From the IMG/VR virus record IMGVR_UViG_3300023278_002726, positions 1 through 27,808 of that record: 27,808 nt of DNA, one strand, 5' to 3'. Each line of letters starts with the position of its first letter. Positions within the stretch are counted from its first letter, which is position 1. Made by a program: the position numbers and the translations under genes. Positions 7,232 through 13,867 of the stretch are shown here, in pieces. Under the pieces are notes generated by a model, which saw only the letters and a list, made by a program, of their open reading frames with translations, was not told the origin of the DNA and did no database searches. Origin of the DNA: a virus.

Positions 7232-8336
7232 TGTTCTTGATGATTGCCTGAATCACAGGAACAGAAATTGTGTTTCCTGCTTGTTTATAAAGTTGAGTAT
7301 CTGAACAAACATTTGCAGCTTTGTCAAAGTCTTCTTTTGAAAAACCTTGCAATTTCCAACATTCAAAAGGTGTCAATCTTCTGATTCTTTTTGTGTTGAC
7401 AATGTTTCCCTTCCAAATTTCTTGACCTGAATTCAATGCAGGACACAAACCATTGACATCATATATTCTATTCTGTTGGTATGGTTGAACACCACCTGAT
7501 TCTTTTGATGGATTCAATTGTCTGATTTCAATTGCTTGTGTATTTTGTGCATCAATGCAATATGCAGTGCCATCAGTCTTTGACAAACTACCTGAACCAC
7601 CTTTTCCAGTCTTTGAACTTCTTGGAAAAAGTGAATGTGCAACAACATCAGACAATTCACCATTGAATTGAATCAACTTGTCAATCTTTTTTTGTGTCAA
7701 ATAGAACTTTGCATCAACTTCATCTTCCAAAATATCAATCAATTTTGTTTTCAATTCAAAACCTTTTGGAATTCTAAATTCTGCAAATTTATCAAAACCA
7801 ACAATGAAAATTCTTTCCCTGTTTTGTGGCAATCCAAAATCTTTTGTGTTCAACAGACAAGTGTGCAAATGGTATCCAAGACCATCTTCAAACATATCAA
7901 ATGACATTTGTGAATTCACAGTTCCACCACCATTTGACAACAGGTCAATGATTGTTTGATATGTGTTTCCACCATCATGATTCAACAATCCTTTGACATT
8001 TTCCAAAACAAAGACTTTTGGTCTGTTGATTCTGATGAATTCTGCAGTGTCAAAAAATAGTGTTCCCCTAATATCATCAAATCCTTTTCTTTTTCCTGCA
8101 ATACTGAATGCCTGACATGGAAATCCTGCAAAATACATGTCAAGTCTTTCCACCGATCCATGATTCCTGTTCCTTATGTCATCAAAGAAAATATTTGGTT
8201 TGTGTATTTCAAGAAATGACTTCTTTGCATATTCATCAACATCACAAGCAAAGACATGTTCAATGTCAATTCCAAGGTTCTTCAATGCAACTTCAGGTGA
8301 ACCAATTCCTGAAAAATCACTTCCAACTTTCATCAT
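7209..8336 (-). CDS. DNA (cytosine-5) methyltransferase
   Basis: This 375-residue enzyme methylates cytosine at C5. Motif I is DFSGIGSPEVAL (7-18), motif IV GFPCQAFS (71-78, catalytic Cys74), motif VI VLENVKG (110-116), motif VIII QNRERIFIVGF (171-181), and motifs IX-X lie near the C-terminus ('RRLTPFECWKLQGF', 'QAGNTISVPV'). All key residues are present, so it should be active. The target-recognition region (about 200-300) does not reveal the specificity. No restriction endonuclease gene is adjacent, so it is an orphan enzyme, probably protecting phage DNA. The start overlaps the upstream stop (ATGA). It is the last gene of the leftward block and converges on the phosphoesterase gene. Confidence 0.95.
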   Translation of the reverse strand: MMKVGSDFSGIGSPEVALKNLGIDIEHVFACDVDEYAKKSFLEIHKPNIFFDDIRNRNHGSVERLDMYFAGFPCQAFSIAGKRKGFDDIRGTLFFDTAEFIRINRPKVFVLENVKGLLNHDGGNTYQTIIDLLSNGGGTVNSQMSFDMFEDGLGYHLHTCLLNTKDFGLPQNRERIFIVGFDKFAEFRIPKGFELKTKLIDILEDEVDAKFYLTQKKIDKLIQFNGELSDVVAHSLFPRSSKTGKGGSGSLSKTDGTAYCIDAQNTQAIEIRQLNPSKESGGVQPYQQNRIYDVNGLCPALNSGQEIWKGNIVNTKRIRRLTPFECWKLQGFSKEDFDKAANVCSDTQLYKQAGNTISVPVIQAIIKNITDALDK

Positions 8337-8710
8337 TGTGAAAAGTTTTTCAATTGAAAAATCAGTGCATCATGCACTTGTTGTTGTGAATCAATCCTTT
8401 GTCCAAGTCCATCAAGATATTCAAAATATTCATCTTTGGTCTTTGCAACAAAATATCCTTTTTGACAACTGCAAAGATGCAAAAGAACACCTGTCATTCT
8501 GATGTGGTTGATGATTTTCCTGATTCTTGGTGATGTCAATTTGTATTTTCCAAACATCTGTTTTGCATTCAATGTGTCACAAATGAATTTGTTTGACACT
8601 GCACTGTGTTTTCCAATTTTGTTTGACAATCCTTTGATGACTATTGGAAGAACTTTGTGAAGTTCAACATCAGTCAATTCATGTGTGTATTTTTCAAATC
8701 CTTCAATCAT
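8333..8710 (-). CDS. Probable winged-helix DNA-binding protein
   Basis: A 125-residue protein with 'VSNKFICDTLNAKQMFGKYK' and 'SPRIRKIINHIRMTGVLLHL' followed by 'QKGYFVAKTKDEYFEYLDGL'. The helix - helix - beta wing pattern, with 'KGYFVA' as the wing strand, is that of small winged-helix proteins often found in phage replication regions. Both ends overlap neighbours by 4 nt (ATGA), so it is co-translated with the 133-residue protein upstream and the C5 methyltransferase downstream. It could be a regulator or a replication accessory. The fold is inferred by eye. Confidence 0.6.
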   Translation of the reverse strand: MIEGFEKYTHELTDVELHKVLPIVIKGLSNKIGKHSAVSNKFICDTLNAKQMFGKYKLTSPRIRKIINHIRMTGVLLHLCSCQKGYFVAKTKDEYFEYLDGLGQRIDSQQQVHDALIFQLKNFSQ

Positions 8711-9108
8711 GATTTCAATTTTTTGACATGTTCACCAATCAATTTTGTTCTTTCTATCCATTCCAATTGTTGCAATTTTCCTTGTTCAAGTTTTTCTTTC
8801 TTTGCCTTTGATTTGGGTTCAAACTGATGCAACCATTTAAACCAAACTTTCACAGAAAGTGTGAAGTCATCATTGTTCCTGACACCATGGTGAAATGCAC
8901 CTTTGACATCTTCAACATAGAACTTTGCAAACTTTGGTGTGGATGCCAAATCTTCAACCAAGATGTTTGCAAGTGTCACAAAATCTTCTGCAGTGACATT
9001 TCTGACACCAAGTTCCAGAAAAGCTTTGGAAATAATATCAACACAATCAAGTGTCAATTGTTGTTTGTGGTTTTTGTATAGAAACCAAACTTGTTTTTCT
9101 TTATTCAT
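8707..9108 (-). CDS. Hypothetical protein, possible replication accessory
   Basis: A 133-residue, mostly helical, basic protein. The pattern 'EDFVTLANILVEDLASTPKF' and 'VEDVKGAFHHGVRNNDDFTL' followed by 'VKVWFKWLHQFEPKSKAKKE' resembles small proteins found beside replication initiators in Bacteroidota phages, where a helicase-loading role has been suggested. I cannot confirm that from sequence. It ends in a charged helical tail (KLQQLEWIERTKLIGEHVKK). It overlaps its neighbours by 8 nt (upstream) and 4 nt (downstream), and its codon use is typical of the genome, unlike the TpA-rich pair just upstream of it. Confidence 0.6.
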   Translation of the reverse strand: MNKEKQVWFLYKNHKQQLTLDCVDIISKAFLELGVRNVTAEDFVTLANILVEDLASTPKFAKFYVEDVKGAFHHGVRNNDDFTLSVKVWFKWLHQFEPKSKAKKEKLEQGKLQQLEWIERTKLIGEHVKKLKS

Positions 9109-9388
9109 AACTCCCTGATGTTTTATTTCTTATTTCTTCATTTTTATTTGCATTTGAAAATGTTTTTCCTTTGTGTTTGAATCCTGTCTTGACTTTTACA
9201 TCAATAGATTGAACAAACACAATTTCATCTTTAATTTTGTGTTTATTAAAAAAAAATGAATATTCTTTTTCATTAAGTTTTGGAAATTCACAATCATAAC
9301 ATCTTGAAAAAATAACATTTTCAAATTTATATATTTTTTTTCCTTTGATGATTATATCACAAAGAACAATTTCACCTTTTTCTATCAT
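9101..9388 (-). CDS. Hypothetical protein paired with a DNA methyltransferase
   Basis: A 95-residue protein starting MIEKGEIVLCDI, one base after the methyltransferase stop. It has a beta-rich first half (IVLCDIIIKGKKIYKFENVI), one Cys pair in 'SRCYDCEFP', and a basic, Asn-rich C-terminus ending 'RNKTSGSYE'. The start at 9388 is chosen because upstream in-frame sequence lies inside the methyltransferase. Base composition is AT-rich with many TA steps, like the methyltransferase and unlike the rest of the genome, so the two probably arrived together. I do not recognise a family. It could be a specificity or modulating partner, or a passenger. Confidence 0.6.
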   Translation of the reverse strand: MIEKGEIVLCDIIIKGKKIYKFENVIFSRCYDCEFPKLNEKEYSFFFNKHKIKDEIVFVQSIDVKVKTGFKHKGKTFSNANKNEEIRNKTSGSYE

Positions 9389-9389
9389 C

Positions 9390-10097
9390 TTAAAAAAGTG
9401 AAGTTTGATTAATATATGGCAACAATCTTTTATTTGACATGTCAATGTATTCTTGTGTAATTTCTGAACCAATATAATTTCTTTTTAATCTTGCAGCAGA
9501 ACAACATGTTGTTCCTAAACCACTGAAACAATCAAAAACCAAATCACCTTCTTTTGAAAAATACTCAACAAAATAGTCTGACATTTGCATTGGCATTGTT
9601 GCACCATGACCTTTGAATGATTCTTTTTTGTTCCATTTTTTTATGTTTGGAACATAGTTGTTTTTAGGAAAATTATTATATTCAAAATTCATTTTATCAT
9701 CTTTTCCAAGTATTAATACAACTTCAAAACCTGTTGCCATTTTTCCCTTAACAATTTGTGATAAAGAATGTTTGTGCCAAATAAATACATCTTTTATGTT
9801 TTCTGAAAATTCTCCAATTAATTTGTAATATATTTTTTTATTATTTGATAAAAATTGAAAATTGAAAAATGTATAGTGTTTATTAACTCTTATTAATTCA
9901 ATTAAAATATTTTTAATCCATATATAATAATCATCATCAGACAAATTGTCTTTATATTCTTTATAAAAATTACCAACTTCTAAACTTTTTCCACCTGTAT
10001 TGTATGGAGGTGAAGTGATAGTAATGTCAACAAAGTTGTCTGGCATTTTCGCCATTAATTCTAAACAATCACTTTTGTAAATTTTATTTATTTCCAT
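9390..10097 (-). CDS. DNA methyltransferase, TSPPY type (N4-cytosine or N6-adenine)
   Basis: This 235-residue enzyme has the catalytic motif TSPPYNTGG (28-36) near the N-terminus and the AdoMet-binding motif FDCFSGLGTT (about 188-197) near the C-terminus, the beta-class order. TSPPY is usual for N4-cytosine enzymes but also occurs in adenine enzymes. The 'GATMPMQMSDYFVEYFSKEGDL' region preceding motif I is characteristic. ATG at 10097 gives MEINKIYKSDCLELM, the family's normal N-terminus. It follows the upstream gene by 1 nt. Codon use (TTA, ATA, AAT, many TA steps) differs sharply from neighbouring phage genes, indicating recent transfer. No nuclease partner is seen. Confidence 0.93.
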   Translation of the reverse strand: MEINKIYKSDCLELMAKMPDNFVDITITSPPYNTGGKSLEVGNFYKEYKDNLSDDDYYIWIKNILIELIRVNKHYTFFNFQFLSNNKKIYYKLIGEFSENIKDVFIWHKHSLSQIVKGKMATGFEVVLILGKDDKMNFEYNNFPKNNYVPNIKKWNKKESFKGHGATMPMQMSDYFVEYFSKEGDLVFDCFSGLGTTCCSAARLKRNYIGSEITQEYIDMSNKRLLPYINQTSLF

Positions 10098-10098
10098 T

Positions 10099-10734
10099 TT
10101 ATTTTTTGTTTTGTTGTTCAATAATTTGTCTGGCTCTTTGCCATTTGTCAATTCCTTCAGAAATCTTTGATTTTGGTTTGTTGTTTGTCATTGTAGTTTT
10201 TGAAGGGAATGACCTTTTTGACCATGTTGCAAGTCTTCTTGCAGTTGACCATGTTTTTTGCAATTCAAACTTTGACTTTGTTTTTGACTTGTTTGGTTCT
10301 GTCCAATAGGAAACAAAATCATTCAACATTTCTTGATTGTATTCTGTGAATGCAAATACTTCTTTTGCAAACTTTTCACACCTTTCATCAATTGTTGTTT
10401 TCACCTTTGTTTCTTCTTGTTCTTCAACTTGATATGCAGACCACTGTGCAATTGTCACAACACTGAATTTGTTGGTTGTTAACAAATGAATATATCCTTT
10501 TTCCTGCAATTGATTCAATTTGTTTCTGACTGTGGTTGGCTTGATGTTCAGTTCTTGTGATGCAGAAATCCTTCCTGTAATGAACTGACCTGCATTGACT
10601 GTGTGAACACCAACCTGATGTGTCTTGTGTGATGCCTTCAACAAAGACCAAACAAACACTTTCAACAAATCTGAATCACCTGTGAAGATGCCATTGTCCA
10701 ATATTTTTCTGTGCAATTTAATCCATCCTAACAT
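10099..10734 (-). CDS. Winged-helix replication initiation/organiser protein
   Basis: A 211-residue protein with the N-terminal pattern typical of phage replisome organisers: 'MLGWIKLHRKILDNGIF' then 'LLKVFVWSLLKASHK', 'VNAGQFITGRISASQELNI', 'TTVRNKLNQLQEKGYIHL' and 'FSVVTIAQWSAYQ' (to about 102). Together these form a winged helix that would bind the phage origin. The second half is charged and helical, with no ATPase motif, and may contact host replication proteins. The start at 10734 is chosen because the motif begins there; it overlaps the DnaA-like gene by 17 nt. The neighbours (DnaA-like, ERF, DUF3127) support a replication role. Confidence 0.75.
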   Translation of the reverse strand: MLGWIKLHRKILDNGIFTGDSDLLKVFVWSLLKASHKTHQVGVHTVNAGQFITGRISASQELNIKPTTVRNKLNQLQEKGYIHLLTTNKFSVVTIAQWSAYQVEEQEETKVKTTIDERCEKFAKEVFAFTEYNQEMLNDFVSYWTEPNKSKTKSKFELQKTWSTARRLATWSKRSFPSKTTMTNNKPKSKISEGIDKWQRARQIIEQQNKK

Positions 10735-11182
10735 GTGACAATTCTTTGATTTGTTCAACAATCTTTTCTTTCTTTTTTGTCATTGATTCAATCAAGATTT
10801 CCAAAGCTTTCAATCTTTTTGTCAATGAAACATTGTGTCTGTATGAATCAACATCACCTGTTTCCACAATCACCTGTGCCTTCATCAAGTTTTCTTCAAA
10901 TGATGGATTGAATTTTCGGTCATCAAATTTCCGTCTGTATATATAGATGGAAGTTCTGTCCCTGTTCAATATTTTTGCAAGTGCAGTTTCATTGATGTCA
11001 AAATACTTTTCAATCAATATGGATGCAGTTGCAGTGGCATCAGGAATTGGTTTGATTCTTGCTTTGGATTTGATGTCTGCAGGTTTGATTCTGTAAACAC
11101 TGCAAGATGCATCAATAATTTTGTCAATTTCCTGCATTATTTCAGGTGTGACATTTTCAAAAAATCTGTTGGATTTGTTCAT
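10718..11182 (-). CDS. DnaA domain IV-like DNA-binding protein
   Basis: A 154-residue protein whose centre (about 29-85) resembles the DNA-binding domain of the initiator DnaA: 'VYRIKPADIKSKARIKPI' corresponds to the DnaA segment with Y-x-V/I-x-x-x-D-I-x-S-K-x-R, followed by 'ASILIEKYF' and 'LAKILNRDRTSIYIYRRKF', comparable to the DnaA 'IG..F..RDHTTV' helix. There is no AAA+ ATPase domain. A coiled coil (about 118-150) follows. The start at 11182 (MNKSNRFF) is the first ATG; upstream extension uses only TTG. It probably recognises a phage origin or represses host initiation. It is followed by the winged-helix replication gene with a 17-nt overlap. Confidence 0.75.
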   Translation of the reverse strand: MNKSNRFFENVTPEIMQEIDKIIDASCSVYRIKPADIKSKARIKPIPDATATASILIEKYFDINETALAKILNRDRTSIYIYRRKFDDRKFNPSFEENLMKAQVIVETGDVDSYRHNVSLTKRLKALEILIESMTKKKEKIVEQIKELSHVRMD

Positions 11183-11183
11183 T

Positions 11184-11669
11184 TTATAAGAATTTAAAAA
11201 GTTGTTTGTTGTTGTTGTAATATTTAGCACATTGTTCAGGTGTTGCAGGTCTTTCAAAGTCCTGTTTTATCCAAACATTTTGGTTGTTCAATTCTTTCCA
11301 CAATTCAATTGACTGATCCATTGTTGAAACAAATTTCACACCATAGACTGCAGACATATTTGTGTCAACATATTTTCGCAAAGTTAACCAATCAAAATGA
11401 AAACAGACACTTGGATTCTGTGGTTTTTGGAAAATATATGTGAATTGGAAAAGTCCATTCCTTGAATTTCTTTCAATCAATCTGTGTGGTCTTGTTTCAT
11501 GAATGATTCCTTTGGTTGACAAAGGTTCAAAGTCAAATGGCAGTTCTGCACCACCAAGTTTGATGATTGGCATCCTTGTGCCATCTGCATAAACCAACAC
11601 AGGAAATTCACCTGTGTGGTCTTGCAGCATCACTATTCCATGCTTAGAATGGTGCATTGTCAATTTCAT
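11184..11669 (-). CDS. Hypothetical protein in the replication operon
   Basis: A 161-residue protein between DUF3127 and the DnaA-like gene, overlapping the first by 26 nt and 1 nt from the second. It has beta-rich first-half segments 'GIVMLQDHTGEFPVLVYADG' and 'MPIIKLGGAELPFDFEPL', and a helical second half with 'SIELWKELNNQNVWIKQDFE'. It ends in 'AKYYNNNKQLFKFL'. ATG at 11669 (MKLTMHHSK) or 11657 could be the start. I do not recognise a family. Its position suggests a DNA-processing accessory. Confidence 0.65.
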   Translation of the reverse strand: MKLTMHHSKHGIVMLQDHTGEFPVLVYADGTRMPIIKLGGAELPFDFEPLSTKGIIHETRPHRLIERNSRNGLFQFTYIFQKPQNPSVCFHFDWLTLRKYVDTNMSAVYGVKFVSTMDQSIELWKELNNQNVWIKQDFERPATPEQCAKYYNNNKQLFKFL

Positions 11670-11952
11670 TTGATTCAACAACACCAACCAAATCAATCTT
11701 CCAACCATTCACATTTGTGAACCATTTTCCTGACCATTCTTTTGATGACAAGTTGATGTGAACATTGACTTCATCATTGATTTTCAAGTTGTTCAACAAT
11801 GAACACTTTTCACCAAGGAATGAAATTGAAAGGTGTGGATTGTATTCATCACCTGTGTCAATGACAAGATTCTGTCTTGTCCATTCTTTTCCTGATTTTG
11901 AAGTTCCTTTTTGAACTTCACTGATTTGATAAACATTTCCTTTGATTTCCAT
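11644..11952 (-). CDS. DUF3127 OB-fold protein, probable single-strand DNA binder
   Basis: A 102-residue protein with the DUF3127 pattern: 'MEIKGNVYQISEVQKGTSKS' then 'GKEWTRQNLVIDTGDEYNPH', 'ISFLGEKCSLLNNLKINDEV' and 'SGKWFTNVNGWKIDLV'. The family has a single-strand-DNA-binding-like OB fold. It ends in 'ESNEIDNAPF', an acidic tail with a terminal Pro-Phe like that of bacterial SSB, through which SSB contacts other replication proteins. No classic SSB gene was seen, so this probably serves as the phage's SSB. It follows the ERF gene after an 8-nt gap and overlaps the next gene by 26 nt. Confidence 0.8.
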   Translation of the reverse strand: MEIKGNVYQISEVQKGTSKSGKEWTRQNLVIDTGDEYNPHLSISFLGEKCSLLNNLKINDEVNVHINLSSKEWSGKWFTNVNGWKIDLVGVVESNEIDNAPF

Positions 11953-11960
11953 TTGATTAT

Positions 11961-12518
11961 TTATTTAGTTAATTTGATTAATTCCTTTTTCATTTCTGCA
12001 CTGACAACATACTTGTCAAGAACAAGATTGATGTCTGCATTTGGTGTTGATTGAATCCATGAAACAACTTTGTCATAGTTATCAGATGGAAAAACCAATT
12101 TTGGTTTGACTGGGGGTTTGGTTTTGACAGATGGTTTTTCTGAATCTGCATCCTTTGTGTCATCAATCAAGAACATGCCATTCAAAGCATATTTTCTTGC
12201 ATAAGATGATGAAGAACCAAAACATTGTGACATGTCCATTCCTTTCTTGTTGACATCAATTCCTGCATGTGCAGTCACACACAGACTTTCTTTGTCATCT
12301 TGGACACAAACACTTGCCATGACCACAGGAAGACCACAAAGTTCATGTGTGTCATCTGAAATGGTCAATGTCAGTCCATGTTTCAACAATAATGGTTTGA
12401 CAGATTCAAGAATGTCTTCTTGGTTTCTATATTTGTATTTTCCAAATCCATTGAATTGGTTCTTTGGTGCTTTCAATTCACTTTGAATTTTCAGCAATTT
12501 TGATTTCAAGTTTGTCAT
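11961..12518 (-). CDS. erf: ERF-family single-strand annealing protein
   Basis: A 185-residue recombinase of the ERF superfamily, which anneals complementary single strands during phage recombination and genome circularisation. Key family segments are 'FGKYKYRNQEDILESVKPLL' (25-44), 'GMDMSQCFGSSSSYARKYAL' (93-112) and 'NGMFLIDDTKDADS' (113-126). A Lys/Pro-rich linker (about 127-143) leads to a small helical C-terminal part (about 145-185), probably for partner binding. The DUF3127 OB-fold gene follows immediately, mirroring the frequent pairing of annealing proteins with SSB proteins. A RusA resolvase on the other strand completes the set. Confidence 0.88.
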   Translation of the reverse strand: MTNLKSKLLKIQSELKAPKNQFNGFGKYKYRNQEDILESVKPLLLKHGLTLTISDDTHELCGLPVVMASVCVQDDKESLCVTAHAGIDVNKKGMDMSQCFGSSSSYARKYALNGMFLIDDTKDADSEKPSVKTKPPVKPKLVFPSDNYDKVVSWIQSTPNADINLVLDKYVVSAEMKKELIKLTK

Positions 12519-12530
12519 TGATATAAAAAA

Positions 12531-12788
12531 TTAGTTAGTTCCGATAAATAGATAAAAAATGAACATTGTCACAATGCTTGCACCATACATTCCAAAAAGA
12601 ATTGATGCATCAATAGTTGTGACAAAGAAAAGCAATGCAACAATTCCTGCAGGAATCATTGATGAAAGAACAAAGTCATCAAAAGTGAATTTAAAAAACT
12701 GAACTTGTGTTCCATGTTCCAATCTTGCTTGGTCTTTTTGATTGTCAAGAAAATCTTGTCTTGCAAAGTCTTTGAATTTATATTTCAT
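12531..12788 (-). CDS. Small two-pass membrane protein
   Basis: An 85-residue protein with a charged, cytoplasm-like N-terminus (about 1-38) and two adjacent hydrophobic segments at about 41-62 and 63-83 ('PAGIVALLFFVTTIDASILF', 'GASIVTMFIFYLFIGTN'). It overlaps the preceding gene by 11 nt. It lies among the first genes of the leftward block, so it is probably expressed early. That makes it a candidate for host-membrane takeover or superinfection exclusion, but nothing in the sequence proves this. No family is recognised. Confidence 0.65.
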   Translation of the reverse strand: MKYKFKDFARQDFLDNQKDQARLEHGTQVQFFKFTFDDFVLSSMIPAGIVALLFFVTTIDASILFGMYGASIVTMFIFYLFIGTN

Positions 12789-13038
12789 GGCTCATTTTTT
12801 TAAGGATTTCCAATGTAGATTGCAAAGATATTTTTTGATGATTGTATGCTGCAATTCTTCCTTCACACCATTGATTCATATCATTGTCAGTTCTTGTGAA
12901 TTCATCTTTTGTGATTCTTTCATCAATTGACAATTTGTTCCTTTTGATGTGACTTTCCATGCAGTCAATTTCCATGTTCAACCATTGTTCCACAAATCTT
13001 GTTTCAATGACTGAAGTCTTTTTTTCAAATATTTCCAT
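12778..13038 (-). CDS. Small hypothetical protein, early leftward gene
   Basis: An 86-residue, charged, helical protein (MEIFEKKTSVIETRF at the N-terminus, 'QKISLQSTLEILKKM' near the C-terminus). It is the second gene of the leftward block, preceded by a 92-base gap holding a perfect hairpin (13057-13074), and overlaps the membrane-protein gene by 11 nt. No domain or membrane segment is recognised. Confidence 0.6.
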   Translation of the reverse strand: MEIFEKKTSVIETRFVEQWLNMEIDCMESHIKRNKLSIDERITKDEFTRTDNDMNQWCEGRIAAYNHQKISLQSTLEILKKMSHEI

Positions 13039-13054
13039 TTTGTTGTTGTTAAAT

Positions 13055-13076
13055 TGTCAGACACTTTTGTCTGATA
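13055..13076. repeat. Perfect inverted repeat upstream of gene 13038
   Basis: TCAGACA (13057-13063) and TGTCTGA (13068-13074) form a 7-bp stem with a CTTT loop, extendable by one wobble and one A-T pair. It sits between two leftward genes with no T-tract on either strand, so it is more likely an operator or an mRNA structure than a terminator. Confidence 0.55.
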
Positions 13077-13130
13077 CCACAAAAAACCTGCATTTGTTTC
13101 AGTGCAAGTCATTGTGGTGTTTGGTTAATA

Positions 13131-13451
13131 TTAGAAATTTTGCGATTTGATGAATTCCAAAACTTCATTCCAAGTGTCAAATTCACAACCATTGCAAGAT
13201 TCTTCATTGTCATCAAAAAAGATTTGAATTGAAAATGTGTGAAACATTTCTTGTTCAATGTCAGTGATGTCTGCATTTGGAACAAAGATTTTCACTTTGG
13301 TTGATTTGTCTTTTGAAAGGAATGCAATTGAATCACAAACATCATTTGAAGATGTGTCATTCCATGCCATCAGACCAAGGTCATGAAGTTCACTGATTTC
13401 AGTTGCAATGTTTTGGTTGTAAAAAGTTGTATTTTTCATTTCTGTTTTCAT
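13131..13451 (-). CDS. Hypothetical acidic protein, first leftward gene
   Basis: A 106-residue acidic protein; the second half has 'KIFVPNADITDIEQEMFHTF', 'IQIFFDDNEESCNGCEFDTW' and the tail 'NEVLEFIKSQNF', with one CxxC-type pair (SCNGC). The first ATG (MKTEMKN) is used; an ATG four codons later is possible. As the first gene after the divergent promoter region it is probably expressed earliest, where phages often encode small host-takeover or anti-defence proteins. No family is recognised. Confidence 0.6.
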   Translation of the reverse strand: MKTEMKNTTFYNQNIATEISELHDLGLMAWNDTSSNDVCDSIAFLSKDKSTKVKIFVPNADITDIEQEMFHTFSIQIFFDDNEESCNGCEFDTWNEVLEFIKSQNF

Positions 13452-13454
13452 TTA

Positions 13455-13511
13455 GTTGATTAATATGTCTGCAATATACACACTTTTAATTAATTACCAA
13501 CAATAATCAAC
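13455..13511. repeat. Inverted repeat spanning the divergent promoter region
   Basis: GTTGATTA (13455-13462) and TAATCAAC (13504-13511) are exact 8-bp inverted copies separated by 41 bases, in the gap between the first leftward gene and the first rightward gene. Paired half-sites at this spacing could bind a regulator that controls both blocks. Chance occurrence in AT-rich DNA is possible. Confidence 0.4.
13471..13500 (-). promoter_or_regulatory. Candidate leftward early promoter (Bacteroidota type)
   Basis: On the minus strand, TTG (13498-13500) is followed after 19 bases by TATATTGC (13471-13478), close to the Bacteroidota TTG / TAnnTTTG promoter pattern, about 20 bases upstream of the ATG at 13451. 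It is the only such pair noticed in this divergent gap. No equally good rightward promoter was found there. Confidence 0.35.
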
Positions 13512-13549
13512 AAATTATTTTTACTTATTCTTTTTTGTATCTTCCCATC

Positions 13550-13867
13550 ATGAAAAGTGAACATTTTTTTGAGAAAAACAGGAATGGATCAGTGACTGAA
13601 AATGTCAAAACAAGTGACAAAATCATCAGAATTGTTGATGAAGTTGAACAAATGTTGTTGCACAAGAACAAATCTTATGGTGATTCTGCAACCAAACCTG
13701 CAAACATATTTGCCAAAGGAAAAGCATCTGAAAACATCTGTTGCAGAATAGATGACAAACTGATGCGAATCAAAAACAAGGGAATAAATACAGACACAAT
13801 TGACACAGTCAAGGATTTGATTGGATATTTTGTTTTGTTGTTGATTGCAATTGAAGATGAAAATTGA
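13550..13867 (+). CDS. DUF1599 / Nmad1-like nucleotide-modification-associated protein
   Basis: A 105-residue protein with the pattern of DUF1599, named 'nucleotide modification associated domain 1': 'KNKSYGDSATKP' (39-50), 'RIDDKLMRI' (66-74) and 'DLIGYFVLLL' (89-98). The family is linked by genome context to enzymes making modified DNA bases and resembles MazG-like all-alpha pyrophosphohydrolases, but the exact reaction is not settled. ATG at 13550 is chosen; upstream extension uses only TTG. It is the first rightward gene, and its end overlaps rusA by 11 nt. Two DNA methyltransferases in the same genome make a role in DNA modification attractive but unproven. Confidence 0.7.
   Translation: MKSEHFFEKNRNGSVTENVKTSDKIIRIVDEVEQMLLHKNKSYGDSATKPANIFAKGKASENICCRIDDKLMRIKNKGINTDTIDTVKDLIGYFVLLLIAIEDEN

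Noticed and set aside
10734-11257. Longer N-termini for the winged-helix and DnaA-like proteins using TTG starts
   Set aside because: The extensions lie over neighbouring genes and have low-complexity sequence, while in-frame ATG codons coincide with the start of the conserved domains.
13057-13074. Hairpin as a terminator for the first leftward gene
   Set aside because: The stem is perfect but there is no T-tract on the minus strand after it, so it is listed as an inverted repeat only.
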